This document shows positions 54,911-63,401 of a DNA stretch of 64,000 nucleotides, piece after piece. The stretch is from the NCBI GenBank assembly GCA_035274845.1, contig DATENU010000007.1, forward strand, positions 1-64,000, written 5' to 3'. The position numbers were made by a program, and so were the translations under genes. The first letter of the stretch is position 1; each line of letters opens with the position of its first letter. The stretch is from Chthoniobacterales bacterium (GTDB taxonomy: Bacteria; Verrucomicrobiota; Verrucomicrobiia; Chthoniobacterales; UBA10450). The notes beneath the pieces are model-generated. The model made no database searches, was not told the DNA's origin, and saw only the letters and a list, made by a program, of their open reading frames with translations.

Positions 54911-55035
54911 AAAATGACGAATGAACGAATGACCCGTAACGCAGCCTGCGAAGAAGGCGAGGCCGGGCTTTCCAATGACGAAAAAACAGCGAGCGGCGGA
55001 GTCACCTTGCGCCGGATGTCGTCATTCGTCATTTT
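54911..55035. repeat. AAAATGACGAATGA inverted repeat at a gene start
   Basis: AAAATGACGAATGA (54911-54924) and TCATTCGTCATTTT (55022-55035) are exact inverse 14-nt arms. The right arm codes residues 3-7 of the BamE-like lipoprotein signal peptide. Confidence 0.8.
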
Positions 55036-55291
55036 CCTCCTCGCGATCTCGCTTGCGCTTGCTTCGTGCAACTCCTCCAAGCGCCTCACCAAAGCCAACG
55101 TCGACGAAGTGGCCGAAGGCATGGCCAAAAAGCAGGTGGAATCGATCCTGGGACCGCCGACGACAATCGACACGAAGGATTTCGCCCTCCTCAAAAAGAC
55201 GACCTACGTCTACGCCCAGGGGAAAGATTCCATCACGATCGTTTTTAAAGACGACAAGGTGCAGTCCAAGGTCAGCACGTTGACGGAGTAA
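55016..55291 (+). CDS. BamE/SmpA-like lipoprotein inside the nuo operon
   Basis: 91 aa. Signal peptide MSSFVIFLLAISLALASC with lipobox LASC (Cys18). The domain ANVDEVAEGMAKKQVESILGPPTTI is the BamE/SmpA-OmlA signature (the GM.K..V...LG.P pattern), followed by strands KTTYVYAQGKDSITIVFKDDKV. BamE is part of the outer membrane protein assembly machine; small stand-alone versions have other roles. It has no known part in complex I and the next gene starts directly after its stop. The N-terminal residues are encoded by the right arm of an inverted repeat. Confidence 0.8.
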   Translation: MSSFVIFLLAISLALASCNSSKRLTKANVDEVAEGMAKKQVESILGPPTTIDTKDFALLKKTTYVYAQGKDSITIVFKDDKVQSKVSTLTE

Positions 55292-57298
55292 TTGAACGCG
55301 TTGTTTGCCGTGGAACCGACGAACAAGCGCATTTCCGCCGAGCTGGAGCGAAAAATGGATGACGCCATCGCGCGTTACCCGGCCGATCGCAAACGGAGCG
55401 CGGCGATGCCGCTACTCCATTTGTGGCAGGAAGAGTTTGGGTTCATCAGCGACGAAGGCGTTGAGTGGATCGCGGCGAAACTGGAGCTGCAACCGATTAA
55501 CATTCTCGAGCTGGTGACGTTCTACCCGATGTATCGCCAGGCGCCGGCGGGCAAAACGCACATTCGCGTTTGCCGGACGCTGAGTTGCGCGATGGCTGGA
55601 AGTTATCAAGTCATGGAGCAGGCCTGCGCTGCCGCTGGAATTGTTCGGGAACACGACGATAACGGGATGCACACCCCGGTCTCGGTGAGCAAGGACGGCA
55701 AATACAGCATCGAATTCGTCGAATGCCTGGCGAGCTGCGGCACTGCGCCGATCTGCATGGTGCAGGATGAATTGGTTGAGAACGTCGCGGCGCCAAGCGC
55801 TCCCACTCTTCTCACCGATCACCAGTCACTGATCACCAATCACCAACCCGTCCCGCACCCACTCGAGCATCGTCTTATCTTCAAGAACATCGGTCGCGCT
55901 GATTACACGCCCGACATCGACTGCTACCTCCGGCACGGCGGTTACGAGCAGTTACGAAAAGCCATCACGATGTCGCGGACAGAAATCGTCAACGAGGTGA
56001 AGACTTCCGGCCTCCGCGGCCGGGGCGGCGCGGGATTTCCCTGCGGCGTGAAGTGGGGCTTCATCAAACAGGATGAAAAGAAGCCGATCTACCTGATCTG
56101 CAACGCGGACGAATCCGAGCCGGGGACATTCAAGGACCGCTACATCATTCACGACGATCCGCATCAGTTGATCGAGGGCATCCTGATCTCGTGCTTCGCG
56201 CTCAATGCGAAGACGGCCTACATTTACATTCGCGGCGAGTTTCCCGAAGGCGCGAAGATTTTGGAGCGGGCGATTGAAGAAGCCCGCGGGAAGAACTTTC
56301 TCGGAAAAGACATGCTCGGCACCGGTTTTGACGTCGAGATTTACATTCATCGCGGGGCCGGCGCCTACATTTGCGGCGAAGAAACGGGCCTGATCGAATC
56401 CCTGGAAGGCAAGCGCGCCTATCCGCGGATCAAGCCGCCTTATTTCCCCGCCGTGCTGGGTCTCTACATGTGCCCCACCATCGTGAACAACGTCGAGACG
56501 CTGTGTCACGTTAAACACATCATCGAAATGGGCGGCGGAAAATACGCCAGCCTTGGCCGGCCAAATAACACCGGGACCCGAATCGTGTGTGTGAGCGGAG
56601 ATGTCCAACGCCCAGGCTATTTCGAAATCGAAGTCGGCGCGGTAACCATGGGCCAGCTCATTTACGACATGGCCGGCGGGCCACGTTACGGCCGCCAAAT
56701 CAAAGCCGTGATCCCGGGCGGCAGCTCGGCGAAAGTTTTGCGCGCCGACGAGCGGTTCAACCTGAAATTGAAACAGCCGGATGGCTCGATGGCGGAGCAG
56801 GCCGTGTCCCTTTTCGAAATCCCGATGGATTTCGATTCGCTGGCCGCAGCGGGGTCGATGGCCGGATCGGGCGGCGTGATCGTCCTCGACGACTCTCGCG
56901 ACATGGTCTGGACGCTGAACAACATCAACGAATTTTACGCCCACGAGAGCTGCGGCCAATGCACGCCCTGCCGCGAAGGCTCACTCTGGATGCAAAAGAT
57001 TACCGATCGCATGTTGCTCGGCGGCGGCGTAACGCAGGATCCCGACACTCTGAAGACCGTGGCGGATAACATAGCCGGGCGAACCATCTGCGCTTTTGGC
57101 GAAGCCTGCGCGTGGCCCACCCAAAGTTTCGTCGAGAAGTTCCGTGATGAGTTCGTAGCGCGGGCCCAAAAGCCGGTCCCGCCCCCCATGCCTCCAGAAT
57201 TTACCCCGGGAGAATTGATCGAAGAACCAACCATCCCCGCCACTCCCCTGCCCCGCGACCCAGGCTGGGAAAAGGCCGGCACGGCCGGAAGAATTTGA
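55292..57298 (+). CDS. Fused NADH-quinone oxidoreductase subunits E and F
   Basis: 668 aa, start TTG 55292 (next in-frame starts: TTG 55301, GTG 55310). Residues ~10-165 are NuoE: LHLWQEEFGFIS, VTFYPMYRQAP, then the [2Fe-2S] Cys in CRTLSC and CLASCGTAP. Residues ~195-668 are NuoF: GLRGRGGAGFPCGVKWGFI (FMN/NADH), NADESEPGTFKDR, GAGAYICGEETGLIESLEGKR split by the family pattern, and the [4Fe-4S] motif SCGQCTPCREG. The linker (~168-190, TLLTDHQSLITNHQP) is encoded by GATCACCA-type repeats. Fusion of E and F occurs elsewhere; here the linker looks repeat-derived. 100-nt microsatellite follows before nuoG. Confidence 0.94.
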   Translation: MNALFAVEPTNKRISAELERKMDDAIARYPADRKRSAAMPLLHLWQEEFGFISDEGVEWIAAKLELQPINILELVTFYPMYRQAPAGKTHIRVCRTLSCAMAGSYQVMEQACAAAGIVREHDDNGMHTPVSVSKDGKYSIEFVECLASCGTAPICMVQDELVENVAAPSAPTLLTDHQSLITNHQPVPHPLEHRLIFKNIGRADYTPDIDCYLRHGGYEQLRKAITMSRTEIVNEVKTSGLRGRGGAGFPCGVKWGFIKQDEKKPIYLICNADESEPGTFKDRYIIHDDPHQLIEGILISCFALNAKTAYIYIRGEFPEGAKILERAIEEARGKNFLGKDMLGTGFDVEIYIHRGAGAYICGEETGLIESLEGKRAYPRIKPPYFPAVLGLYMCPTIVNNVETLCHVKHIIEMGGGKYASLGRPNNTGTRIVCVSGDVQRPGYFEIEVGAVTMGQLIYDMAGGPRYGRQIKAVIPGGSSAKVLRADERFNLKLKQPDGSMAEQAVSLFEIPMDFDSLAAAGSMAGSGGVIVLDDSRDMVWTLNNINEFYAHESCGQCTPCREGSLWMQKITDRMLLGGGVTQDPDTLKTVADNIAGRTICAFGEACAWPTQSFVEKFRDEFVARAQKPVPPPMPPEFTPGELIEEPTIPATPLPRDPGWEKAGTAGRI

Positions 57299-57307
57299 GA
57301 TGAACAA

Positions 57308-57395
57308 TTGTCCTCGTCCTCGTCCTCGATCGGGCACGCTTTCGATCACGAGCACGAGCACGAGCACGAGCACGAGGACGAGGACGAGGACGAGG
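57308..57395. repeat. CACGAG/GACGAG hexamer microsatellite before nuoG
   Basis: TCCTCG units (57310-57330), then about four CACGAG units and four GACGAG units ending at 57395. The left TCCTCGTCCTCG is the inverse of the right CGAGGACGAGGA, so a long hairpin can form. If translated in frame with nuoG it would add a His-Glu / Asp-Glu run, but the ATG after it is a better start. Confidence 0.85.
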
Positions 57396-57400
57396 AAATA

Positions 57401-59053
57401 ATGGCTGAGACCGCTACAGCGCAGCAGATGGTCAACGTCCAGATCAATGGCGTCTGGCATGAATTTCCAAAAGGGACTCGCGTGATCGAAGCGTGCGAAC
57501 AGGCCGGCAGTTACGTGCCGCGCTATTGCTATCACAAGAAACTGAGCTCGCCCGGCAACTGCCGGATGTGCCTGATCGAAATGGGTCTCCCAAAAATGGG
57601 GCCGGACCGCAAACCGGAACTCGGCGAAGATGGCAAACCAGTGATCAACTGGATGCCGCGTCCCCAGATTTCATGCGCGCAGGACGTGAGCGAAGGAATG
57701 GGCATTCGGACCGACTCCCCCCTGGCGCAGGAATGTCGCAAGGGAGTGATGGAATTTCTCCTCATCAATCATCCGCTCGACTGTCCGATTTGCGATCAGG
57801 CCGGAGAATGCCGGCTCCAGGAATTCAGTGTGGAATATGGCCGCGCCGATTCGCGGTTCCTGGAAAACAAAGTCAAGAAGCCCAAGAACGTCGAGCTCGG
57901 GCCGCGCGTCACGCTCGATGACGAGCGCTGCATTCTTTGCTCGCGCTGCATTCGTTTCTGCCAGGAGATCGCGCACGACGATGTCCTCGGGTTTGTCGAC
58001 CGCGGCAGTCACAGCGTGCTGACCGCGCACCCGGGCAAGCGGCTCGAAAACAATTATTCGCTCAACACCGTCGATATCTGTCCGGTCGGGGCGCTGACCT
58101 CTTCCGATTTTCGTTTCCAGATGCGCGTCTGGTTTTTGAAGGAGACCAAAAGCTTCTGCACAAGTTGCGCCACCGGGTGCAATACCATTATCGGCAGCCG
58201 TGAAGATGTCATTTATCGCCAGACCCCGCGCGAAAACGACGCCGTTAATTCCTCCTGGATGTGCGACTACGGGCGGTTGAATTTCGATTATCTCCAGTCG
58301 GACCAGCGGCTCCTTCAGCCAGAGATTCTTTCTGGCGACAAACTCATTCCAGCCGAATGGAATGTGGCGATCGCGCACGCCGCCGGGCAGTTGAAACATT
58401 TCTCGGGTTGGGAAATCGCGATTCTGGCATCCGGCCGGATGACGAATGAAGAGCTTTGGCTCACGGCGCAACTGGCCAGAGCCCTGGGAGTCGAATTGAT
58501 CGACATAGTCCCGCGCACGGGGCCGGCCGATGAAATTCTGCTCAGCGCCGACCGCAATCCGAACACGAACGGAGCGCGACTCCTGGGAGTGACCTCCTAT
58601 CCCGGAGCGAGACTTCGCGAGATCGTGGATGGCGTCGCCTCCGGCAGAGTCCGAGCACTGGTCGCGCTGGGGGAAAATCCGATCGAGATCGGGCTTACCG
58701 TCCCCCAACTCGGCGCCCTGCAGTCGTTTGTCCTCATGAATATGCTGGCGAATGAAGCGACGCCGGCCGCAACGGCGCTTCTTCCTTCGTTTGGTTTCGC
58801 CGAGAAACGCGGCTCGATGATTAACGGCAAAGGCCGGCTTCAACGACTGAATCGCGCCGTGCGTGGTCCCGGCCAGGCGCGCGATGATTGGGAAATTTTG
58901 CGCGACCTGATTCAGACCTATTCCGGGCGAAACGGGATTTACTCGATTGAGGATGTCTTCAAGGAAATGAGCGAAGCGGTGCCGGCCCTGGCGGGATTGA
59001 GCCTGAGCAAGATTGGAGATCGGGGCGTGCAGGTGATGGGGGACGGCCAATAG
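57401..59053 (+). CDS. nuoG: NADH-quinone oxidoreductase subunit G (short form)
   Basis: 75-kDa Fe-S subunit of complex I, 550 aa. The N-terminal ferredoxin domain has the [2Fe-2S] Cys in YCYHKKLSSPGNCRMC, then the His-coordinated [4Fe-4S] (CPICDQAGECRLQEF) and CILCSRCIRFC, followed by VDICPVGALTS and the CTSCATGCNTIIGSR site. The molybdopterin-like domain is short; many NuoG proteins are 680-900 aa. ATG 57401 (MAETATAQQM) comes right after the microsatellite. The following nuoH starts 10 nt later. Confidence 0.94.
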   Translation: MAETATAQQMVNVQINGVWHEFPKGTRVIEACEQAGSYVPRYCYHKKLSSPGNCRMCLIEMGLPKMGPDRKPELGEDGKPVINWMPRPQISCAQDVSEGMGIRTDSPLAQECRKGVMEFLLINHPLDCPICDQAGECRLQEFSVEYGRADSRFLENKVKKPKNVELGPRVTLDDERCILCSRCIRFCQEIAHDDVLGFVDRGSHSVLTAHPGKRLENNYSLNTVDICPVGALTSSDFRFQMRVWFLKETKSFCTSCATGCNTIIGSREDVIYRQTPRENDAVNSSWMCDYGRLNFDYLQSDQRLLQPEILSGDKLIPAEWNVAIAHAAGQLKHFSGWEIAILASGRMTNEELWLTAQLARALGVELIDIVPRTGPADEILLSADRNPNTNGARLLGVTSYPGARLREIVDGVASGRVRALVALGENPIEIGLTVPQLGALQSFVLMNMLANEATPAATALLPSFGFAEKRGSMINGKGRLQRLNRAVRGPGQARDDWEILRDLIQTYSGRNGIYSIEDVFKEMSEAVPALAGLSLSKIGDRGVQVMGDGQ

Positions 59054-59063
59054 ACCAATCGAG

Positions 59064-60125
59064 ATGGACTACGCGTTTCTCATTTCATCGCTGATCAAGA
59101 TCGTCGTGCTTCTGGCGGTCGTTCTTGGCATCATGAATTACGCGGTCTATGCCGAGCGCCGGATCAGCGCGCTCATCCAGGATCGGCTCGGGCCGAATCG
59201 CGTCGGCCCGGCTGGGTTATTCCAGCCGATCGCGGATGCGATGAAGTTCCTTCTAAAGGAAGATTTCACTCCCGCCCACGTTAACACCTTCTACTACTGG
59301 CTCGCGCCGTGCCTCGCGATGATCCCCGCCATCATCACCCTCGCCGTCATTCCATTCGGCAGCACTCTTTTCGGATATCCCATGGTCATCGCGGACATCA
59401 ACGTCGGGGTGCTTTTTGTTTTCGCGGTCGCTTCGCTCGGAGTTTACGGGATCGTCATCGCCGGCTGGTCTTCAAACTCCAAGTATTCCTTCCTGGGTGG
59501 TGTCCGGTCGACCTCGCAGATGATCTCCTACGAATTGTCGCTCGGGCTGGCCGTGGTCCCTGTTTTCCTCCTGGTCGGACAGCTCAAATTAACTGAAGTC
59601 GTCCGCTACCAGATCGAGCACGGCTGGATGATCGCCCCCTTTGTGGGCGACTGGGGTAATTGGCACAAATGGCTGCTCGCAATTCCGATGCTGATCTCTT
59701 TTGTCGTCTTCGTCATCGCGGTCTTTGCCGAGACCAATCGCCTGCCTTTCGATTTACCCGAGGCCGAAACGGAACTGGTCGGCGGCTATCACACCGAATA
59801 CGGCTCGATGAAGTTCGGCCTTTTCTTCCTCGGCGAATACGTCGCGATGATCACCGGCAGCGCCATCATCGTGACCCTCTTTTTCGGCGGCTGGCATTTT
59901 CCGGGCATCCCGGATGGATCGGCCGGCTGGGGTTGGGGGTTGGTCAACATTTTTGTCTTCTTCTCGAAGATCACGGCGCTTCTCTTCGTTTTTATCTGGG
60001 TGCGCTGGACGCTCCCCCGCTTTCGTTACGATCAACTGATGCGGCTGGGCTGGGTTTTCTTTTTCGAAATCGCGCTCGTAAACATTTTTATCATGGCGAT
60101 CATCCTCGCCTATCTGCCGAGCTAA
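59064..60125 (+). CDS. nuoH: NADH-quinone oxidoreductase subunit H
   Basis: Membrane-arm subunit that closes the quinone chamber, 353 aa with eight predicted helices. Seen: AERRISALIQDRLGPNRVGP at the start, QPIADAMKFLLKED, FAETNRLPFDLPEAETELVGGYHTEYGSMKF (the long conserved cytoplasmic loop) and the LPRFRYDQLMRLGWVFF end. Directly followed by nuoI. Confidence 0.96.
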   Translation: MDYAFLISSLIKIVVLLAVVLGIMNYAVYAERRISALIQDRLGPNRVGPAGLFQPIADAMKFLLKEDFTPAHVNTFYYWLAPCLAMIPAIITLAVIPFGSTLFGYPMVIADINVGVLFVFAVASLGVYGIVIAGWSSNSKYSFLGGVRSTSQMISYELSLGLAVVPVFLLVGQLKLTEVVRYQIEHGWMIAPFVGDWGNWHKWLLAIPMLISFVVFVIAVFAETNRLPFDLPEAETELVGGYHTEYGSMKFGLFFLGEYVAMITGSAIIVTLFFGGWHFPGIPDGSAGWGWGLVNIFVFFSKITALLFVFIWVRWTLPRFRYDQLMRLGWVFFFEIALVNIFIMAIILAYLPS

Positions 60126-60133
60126 TCCTGACC

Positions 60134-60664
60134 ATGGCCCTCACCGTCCGACGTCCGAATCTCAATTTGCGGGAGCGCCTCTACCTTCCGGCCATCCTGA
60201 GCGGAATGGCCATCACGATGAGGCATTTCAAAAATATGCTTTTCGGCCGAACGAAAGTGACCATGCAGTACCCGGAAGAGAAATGGGACAGCCAGCTGCC
60301 GGAACATTATCGCGGCGCCCCCGCGCTGGTTAAGGATGAAACCGGACGCGTCCGGTGCGTGGCGTGTCAGCTTTGCGAATTCATCTGTCCCCCGCGCGCC
60401 ATCAAGATCATTCCGGGGGAGTTTTCGGAGGCCGATCGCTTTGCCAAGGTGGAGAAATTTCCGCAGGAATTCGATATCGATATGATTCGCTGCATTTACT
60501 GCGGGTTATGCGAGGAGGTTTGCCCCGAACAAGCCATTTACCTTCGGAAGGATTACGCCATTACCGGCTATACCCGCGCCGACATGGTGCATCACAAGGA
60601 AAAGCTCCTGGAGATCGGCGGAGTGATGCACGGAGTCGTCTTGAAATGGAACGAGAAGAAGTGA
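60134..60664 (+). CDS. nuoI: NADH-quinone oxidoreductase subunit I
   Basis: Carries Fe-S clusters N6a and N6b. 176 aa. The two cluster motifs are CVACQLCEFICP and CIYCGLCEEVCP; the N-terminal amphipathic part has HFKNMLFGRTKVTMQYPEE. ATG 60134 (MALTVRRP) follows nuoH by 8 nt. A CAGATT-type repeat separates it from nuoJ. Confidence 0.96.
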   Translation: MALTVRRPNLNLRERLYLPAILSGMAITMRHFKNMLFGRTKVTMQYPEEKWDSQLPEHYRGAPALVKDETGRVRCVACQLCEFICPPRAIKIIPGEFSEADRFAKVEKFPQEFDIDMIRCIYCGLCEEVCPEQAIYLRKDYAITGYTRADMVHHKEKLLEIGGVMHGVVLKWNEKK

Positions 60665-60670
60665 AAGGCC

Positions 60671-60750
60671 ATTTCAGATTGCAGATTTCAGATTGCAGAT
60701 TGGAGCGCCGCGCTTGCGCTCAATCTGCAACCTGCAATCTGCAATCTGCA
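60671..60750. repeat. CAGATT-type array with inverse half
   Basis: ATTTCAGATTGCAG twice (60671-60700) faces CAATCTGCA units (60721-60750) across GAGCGCCGCGCTTGCGCTC. The same family as 49826-49900. It ends 8 nt before the nuoJ start and a reading frame through it is rejected as coding. Confidence 0.85.
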
Positions 60751-60758
60751 TTCCTCCC

Positions 60759-61262
60759 ATGAACCCGTTTCTCTTTTGGTTCTTCGCCTTCCTGATGCTG
60801 GTGTTCGGCGCCGCCGTCATCATCAATCGCAACCCGATTGCCAGCGCGCTCAGTCTCGTCATCTGCTTCCTGGGGCTGTCAGCCCTGTTCATGTCGCTCG
60901 ATGCGTTCTTCATCGGGATCATCCAGGTCCTGGTTTATGCCGGCGCCGTGATGGTGCTTTTTCTTTTCATCATCATGTTGCTCGATCTGCGCGTCGAAGT
61001 GCGGCGCAAAACAAATTTCGTGGCGTTCGCCGGCGGAATCGCCGTCGCCCTGGCCTTTTTTGTTCAGCTTTGTTTTGTGGTGGGACAAATGAGCGCCGCA
61101 AAGGAACCCATCCCTCCGCTGGCGGCCGGCAGGACCGATGACGTTCATAGCGTGGGCGTGGCTCTTTTCACCAATTACACTCTTCCTTTCCAAATCATCG
61201 GCGTGCTGGTCCTGGTCGCGACGATTGGCGTGATCGTGCTGAGCAAGAGGGAGCTCCGATAA
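60759..61262 (+). CDS. nuoJ: NADH-quinone oxidoreductase subunit J
   Basis: 167 aa, five helices. Seen: [33 protein letters not shown], the conserved [25 protein letters not shown] (helix with the pi-bulge Tyr-Ala-Gly-Ala) and a last helix ending in [11 protein letters not shown] 60759 chosen over an upstream frame that would translate the repeat. 1 nt before nuoK. Confidence 0.93.
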   Translation: MNPFLFWFFAFLMLVFGAAVIINRNPIASALSLVICFLGLSALFMSLDAFFIGIIQVLVYAGAVMVLFLFIIMLLDLRVEVRRKTNFVAFAGGIAVALAFFVQLCFVVGQMSAAKEPIPPLAAGRTDDVHSVGVALFTNYTLPFQIIGVLVLVATIGVIVLSKRELR

Positions 61263-61263
61263 C

Positions 61264-61584
61264 ATGGTGACCCTGGGCCAATATCTGGTTGTCAGCGGTT
61301 TGCTTTTCACGATTGGATTCGCCGGCGTCATGCTCCGCCGCAACATCATCATTATCTTCATGTCGCTGGAGTTGATGTTGAATGCCGCCAACCTCTCTCT
61401 GGTCGCCTTTTCTCGCTTTCGGCTGACCGCCGACGGAATGCCGAACTACAACGCGCAGGTCTTCGTCTTCTTCATCATTACCGTGGCCGCCGCCGAAGTC
61501 GCGGTGGGCCTCGCCATTATCGTGGCGCTCTACCGCGCCCGGCAGACGACCCATGTCGAAGACATCAACTCGCTGAAATTCTGA
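61264..61584 (+). CDS. nuoK: NADH-quinone oxidoreductase subunit K
   Basis: 106 aa, three helices. Seen: [38 protein letters not shown] with the conserved Glu in SLELMLN, and [19 protein letters not shown] with the second Glu. Start ATG 61264. Confidence 0.95.
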   Translation: MVTLGQYLVVSGLLFTIGFAGVMLRRNIIIIFMSLELMLNAANLSLVAFSRFRLTADGMPNYNAQVFVFFIITVAAAEVAVGLAIIVALYRARQTTHVEDINSLKF

Positions 61585-61607
61585 ATGAAAGCCGCCGCGC
61601 GTATTTC

Positions 61608-63401
61608 ATGAGCGCCCTGCCCTGGTATCTTTTGCTCCTGCCCTTGTTTGCGGCAGCCGTGATCGTTTTGTTCACGAAATCATCGCCGGGCCTGAGCAGT
61701 TTCATTTCCGTCGGCGCGGTCGTGGGAAGCTTCCTTTGCAGTTGCCTGGTCTTTGCGCAGGCCGACATCCAGACGTTTGAGCTGATTTGGATCGATCTTC
61801 GCCCGCTCCTCTATGTGCCGCTGGGGTTTGTTCTCGATAACCTGGCGAAAACGATGCTCGTGCTCGTCACCGGGATCGGCGCGCTTATCCATATTTATTC
61901 CCTCGGCTACATGCGGGACGATCCGGGCAAGTCCCGCTACTTCGCGTCGCTTTCCTTCTTCATGTTCTCGATGCTCGGAATTGTCGTTTCGAACAATTTC
62001 GTGATGATGTTCATTTTCTGGGAGCTGGTGGGCGTCAGTTCCTATCTGCTGATTGGCCACTGGTTTGACCGCGACACGGCGGCGGCCGCCGCCAAGAAAG
62101 CGTTTTTGACAAATCGCATCGGCGATTTCGGCTTCATGCTCGGAATCCTCATGGCCTGGACGGCGACGGGCTCCGTTCTTTTCAGCGAAATGAATCACGA
62201 ACTGGGCCGGATCACGAGTTACCCCGGGTACCTTACCGTCTCCGCGCTGCTCATCTTTTGCGGCGCGATGGGCAAGTCCGCGCAATTCCCGCTTCACGTT
62301 TGGTTGCCCGATGCGATGGAAGGCCCCACGCCGATCTCCGCTTTGATCCACGCGGCAACGATGGTGGCCGCCGGCGTTTACATGCTGGTGCGGGTCAGCT
62401 TCCTGTTTCAAGCGTCCGCCGAGGCGCTCTGGGTGATCGCCTGGATTGGAACGATCACCGCGGTCATGGCCGCACTCATCGCCACGCAACAAAACGACAT
62501 CAAACGCATTCTGGCCTACTCAACCCTGTCGCAGCTCGGATACATGGTGATGGCGGTGGGGCTCGCCTCGGGAGAGGCCGCGATGTTCCACCTGTTTACC
62601 CACGCGTTCTTCAAGGCGCTTCTCTTCCTCTGCGCCGGATCGATCATCGTGATGCTGCACCACGAACAAAATATATGGAAGATGGGCGGACTGGCGGGCC
62701 GCCTCGGCATCACCTTTCTCACCTTCCTGGTCGGGACGCTTGCCCTGATTGGGTTTCCGCCCTTCAGCGGTTTTTTTAGCAAGGACGCCATCCTGGCGTT
62801 GGCCTACGAAAAAGATCGCGCTATTTTTTGGCTTGCCCTTTTTACGGCGTTTCTGACCGCGTTCTACATGCTGCGCCTGGTGGTGGTGGTTTTCTTTGGC
62901 AAACCACGCAGCGACCAGGCGCGAGCGGGACGAGAAGCGCCTTGGGTGATGATCGGGCCGCTCGTTCTCCTCGCCCTTCCGGCCTTCGCATCGGGCTTTG
63001 GATTTGTCGCGAAACTCTTCGTCCAACTGCCGGCTGAGAAAGAGACGGACTGGCTCGTCCCCGGGATGGCTCTGGCCGCCACTGTCGCCGGCGCCACCGC
63101 CGCCATCGTCCTTTATCGCAACCGGCAAAGCGAACCGATGGACTTCGCACTGCTTCGAAAGCGTTTCTATTTCGACGAACTCTATGCGTTTCTGATTGCC
63201 GCGACCCAGGGACTACTGGCTGCCCTGGCCGCGTTCATTGACCGCTGGATCCTCGACGCCGGTTTCATCCGGGGCGCCAGCACCGCCACCTGGGGTATCG
63301 GTTCGCTGCTTCGGTTATTTCAGGTCGGAAACCTCCAGGCCTACTCGTTCCTTTTCGGGCTGGGGATCGTCGCGCTCATCTACTTCACGATTTTCCGATG
63401 A
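61608..63401 (+). CDS. nuoL: NADH-quinone oxidoreductase subunit L
   Basis: Antiporter-like proton-pumping subunit at the far end of the membrane arm, 597 aa. Seen: MFIFWELVGVSSYLLIGHWFDR (conserved Glu), FLTNRIGDFGFMLG, KSAQFPLHVWLPDAMEGPTPISALIHAATMVAAGVYM with the Lys/His channel residues, STLSQLGYMVMAVG and the C-terminal lateral-helix region. Start ATG 61608. Stop overlaps nuoM (ATGA). Confidence 0.95.
   Translation: MSALPWYLLLLPLFAAAVIVLFTKSSPGLSSFISVGAVVGSFLCSCLVFAQADIQTFELIWIDLRPLLYVPLGFVLDNLAKTMLVLVTGIGALIHIYSLGYMRDDPGKSRYFASLSFFMFSMLGIVVSNNFVMMFIFWELVGVSSYLLIGHWFDRDTAAAAAKKAFLTNRIGDFGFMLGILMAWTATGSVLFSEMNHELGRITSYPGYLTVSALLIFCGAMGKSAQFPLHVWLPDAMEGPTPISALIHAATMVAAGVYMLVRVSFLFQASAEALWVIAWIGTITAVMAALIATQQNDIKRILAYSTLSQLGYMVMAVGLASGEAAMFHLFTHAFFKALLFLCAGSIIVMLHHEQNIWKMGGLAGRLGITFLTFLVGTLALIGFPPFSGFFSKDAILALAYEKDRAIFWLALFTAFLTAFYMLRLVVVVFFGKPRSDQARAGREAPWVMIGPLVLLALPAFASGFGFVAKLFVQLPAEKETDWLVPGMALAATVAGATAAIVLYRNRQSEPMDFALLRKRFYFDELYAFLIAATQGLLAALAAFIDRWILDAGFIRGASTATWGIGSLLRLFQVGNLQAYSFLFGLGIVALIYFTIFR

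Noticed and set aside
57310-57395. CRISPR-like array
   Set aside because: Hexamer units without spacers; a microsatellite, not a CRISPR. No cas genes in the window.
57308-57400. Upstream start of nuoG giving a His-Glu/Asp-Glu N-terminus
   Set aside because: The frame is open through the microsatellite but ATG 57401 matches the family start; kept only as a finding.
57671-59050. Long open frame opposite nuoG
   Set aside because: Antisense shadow; nuoG has all Fe-S motifs.
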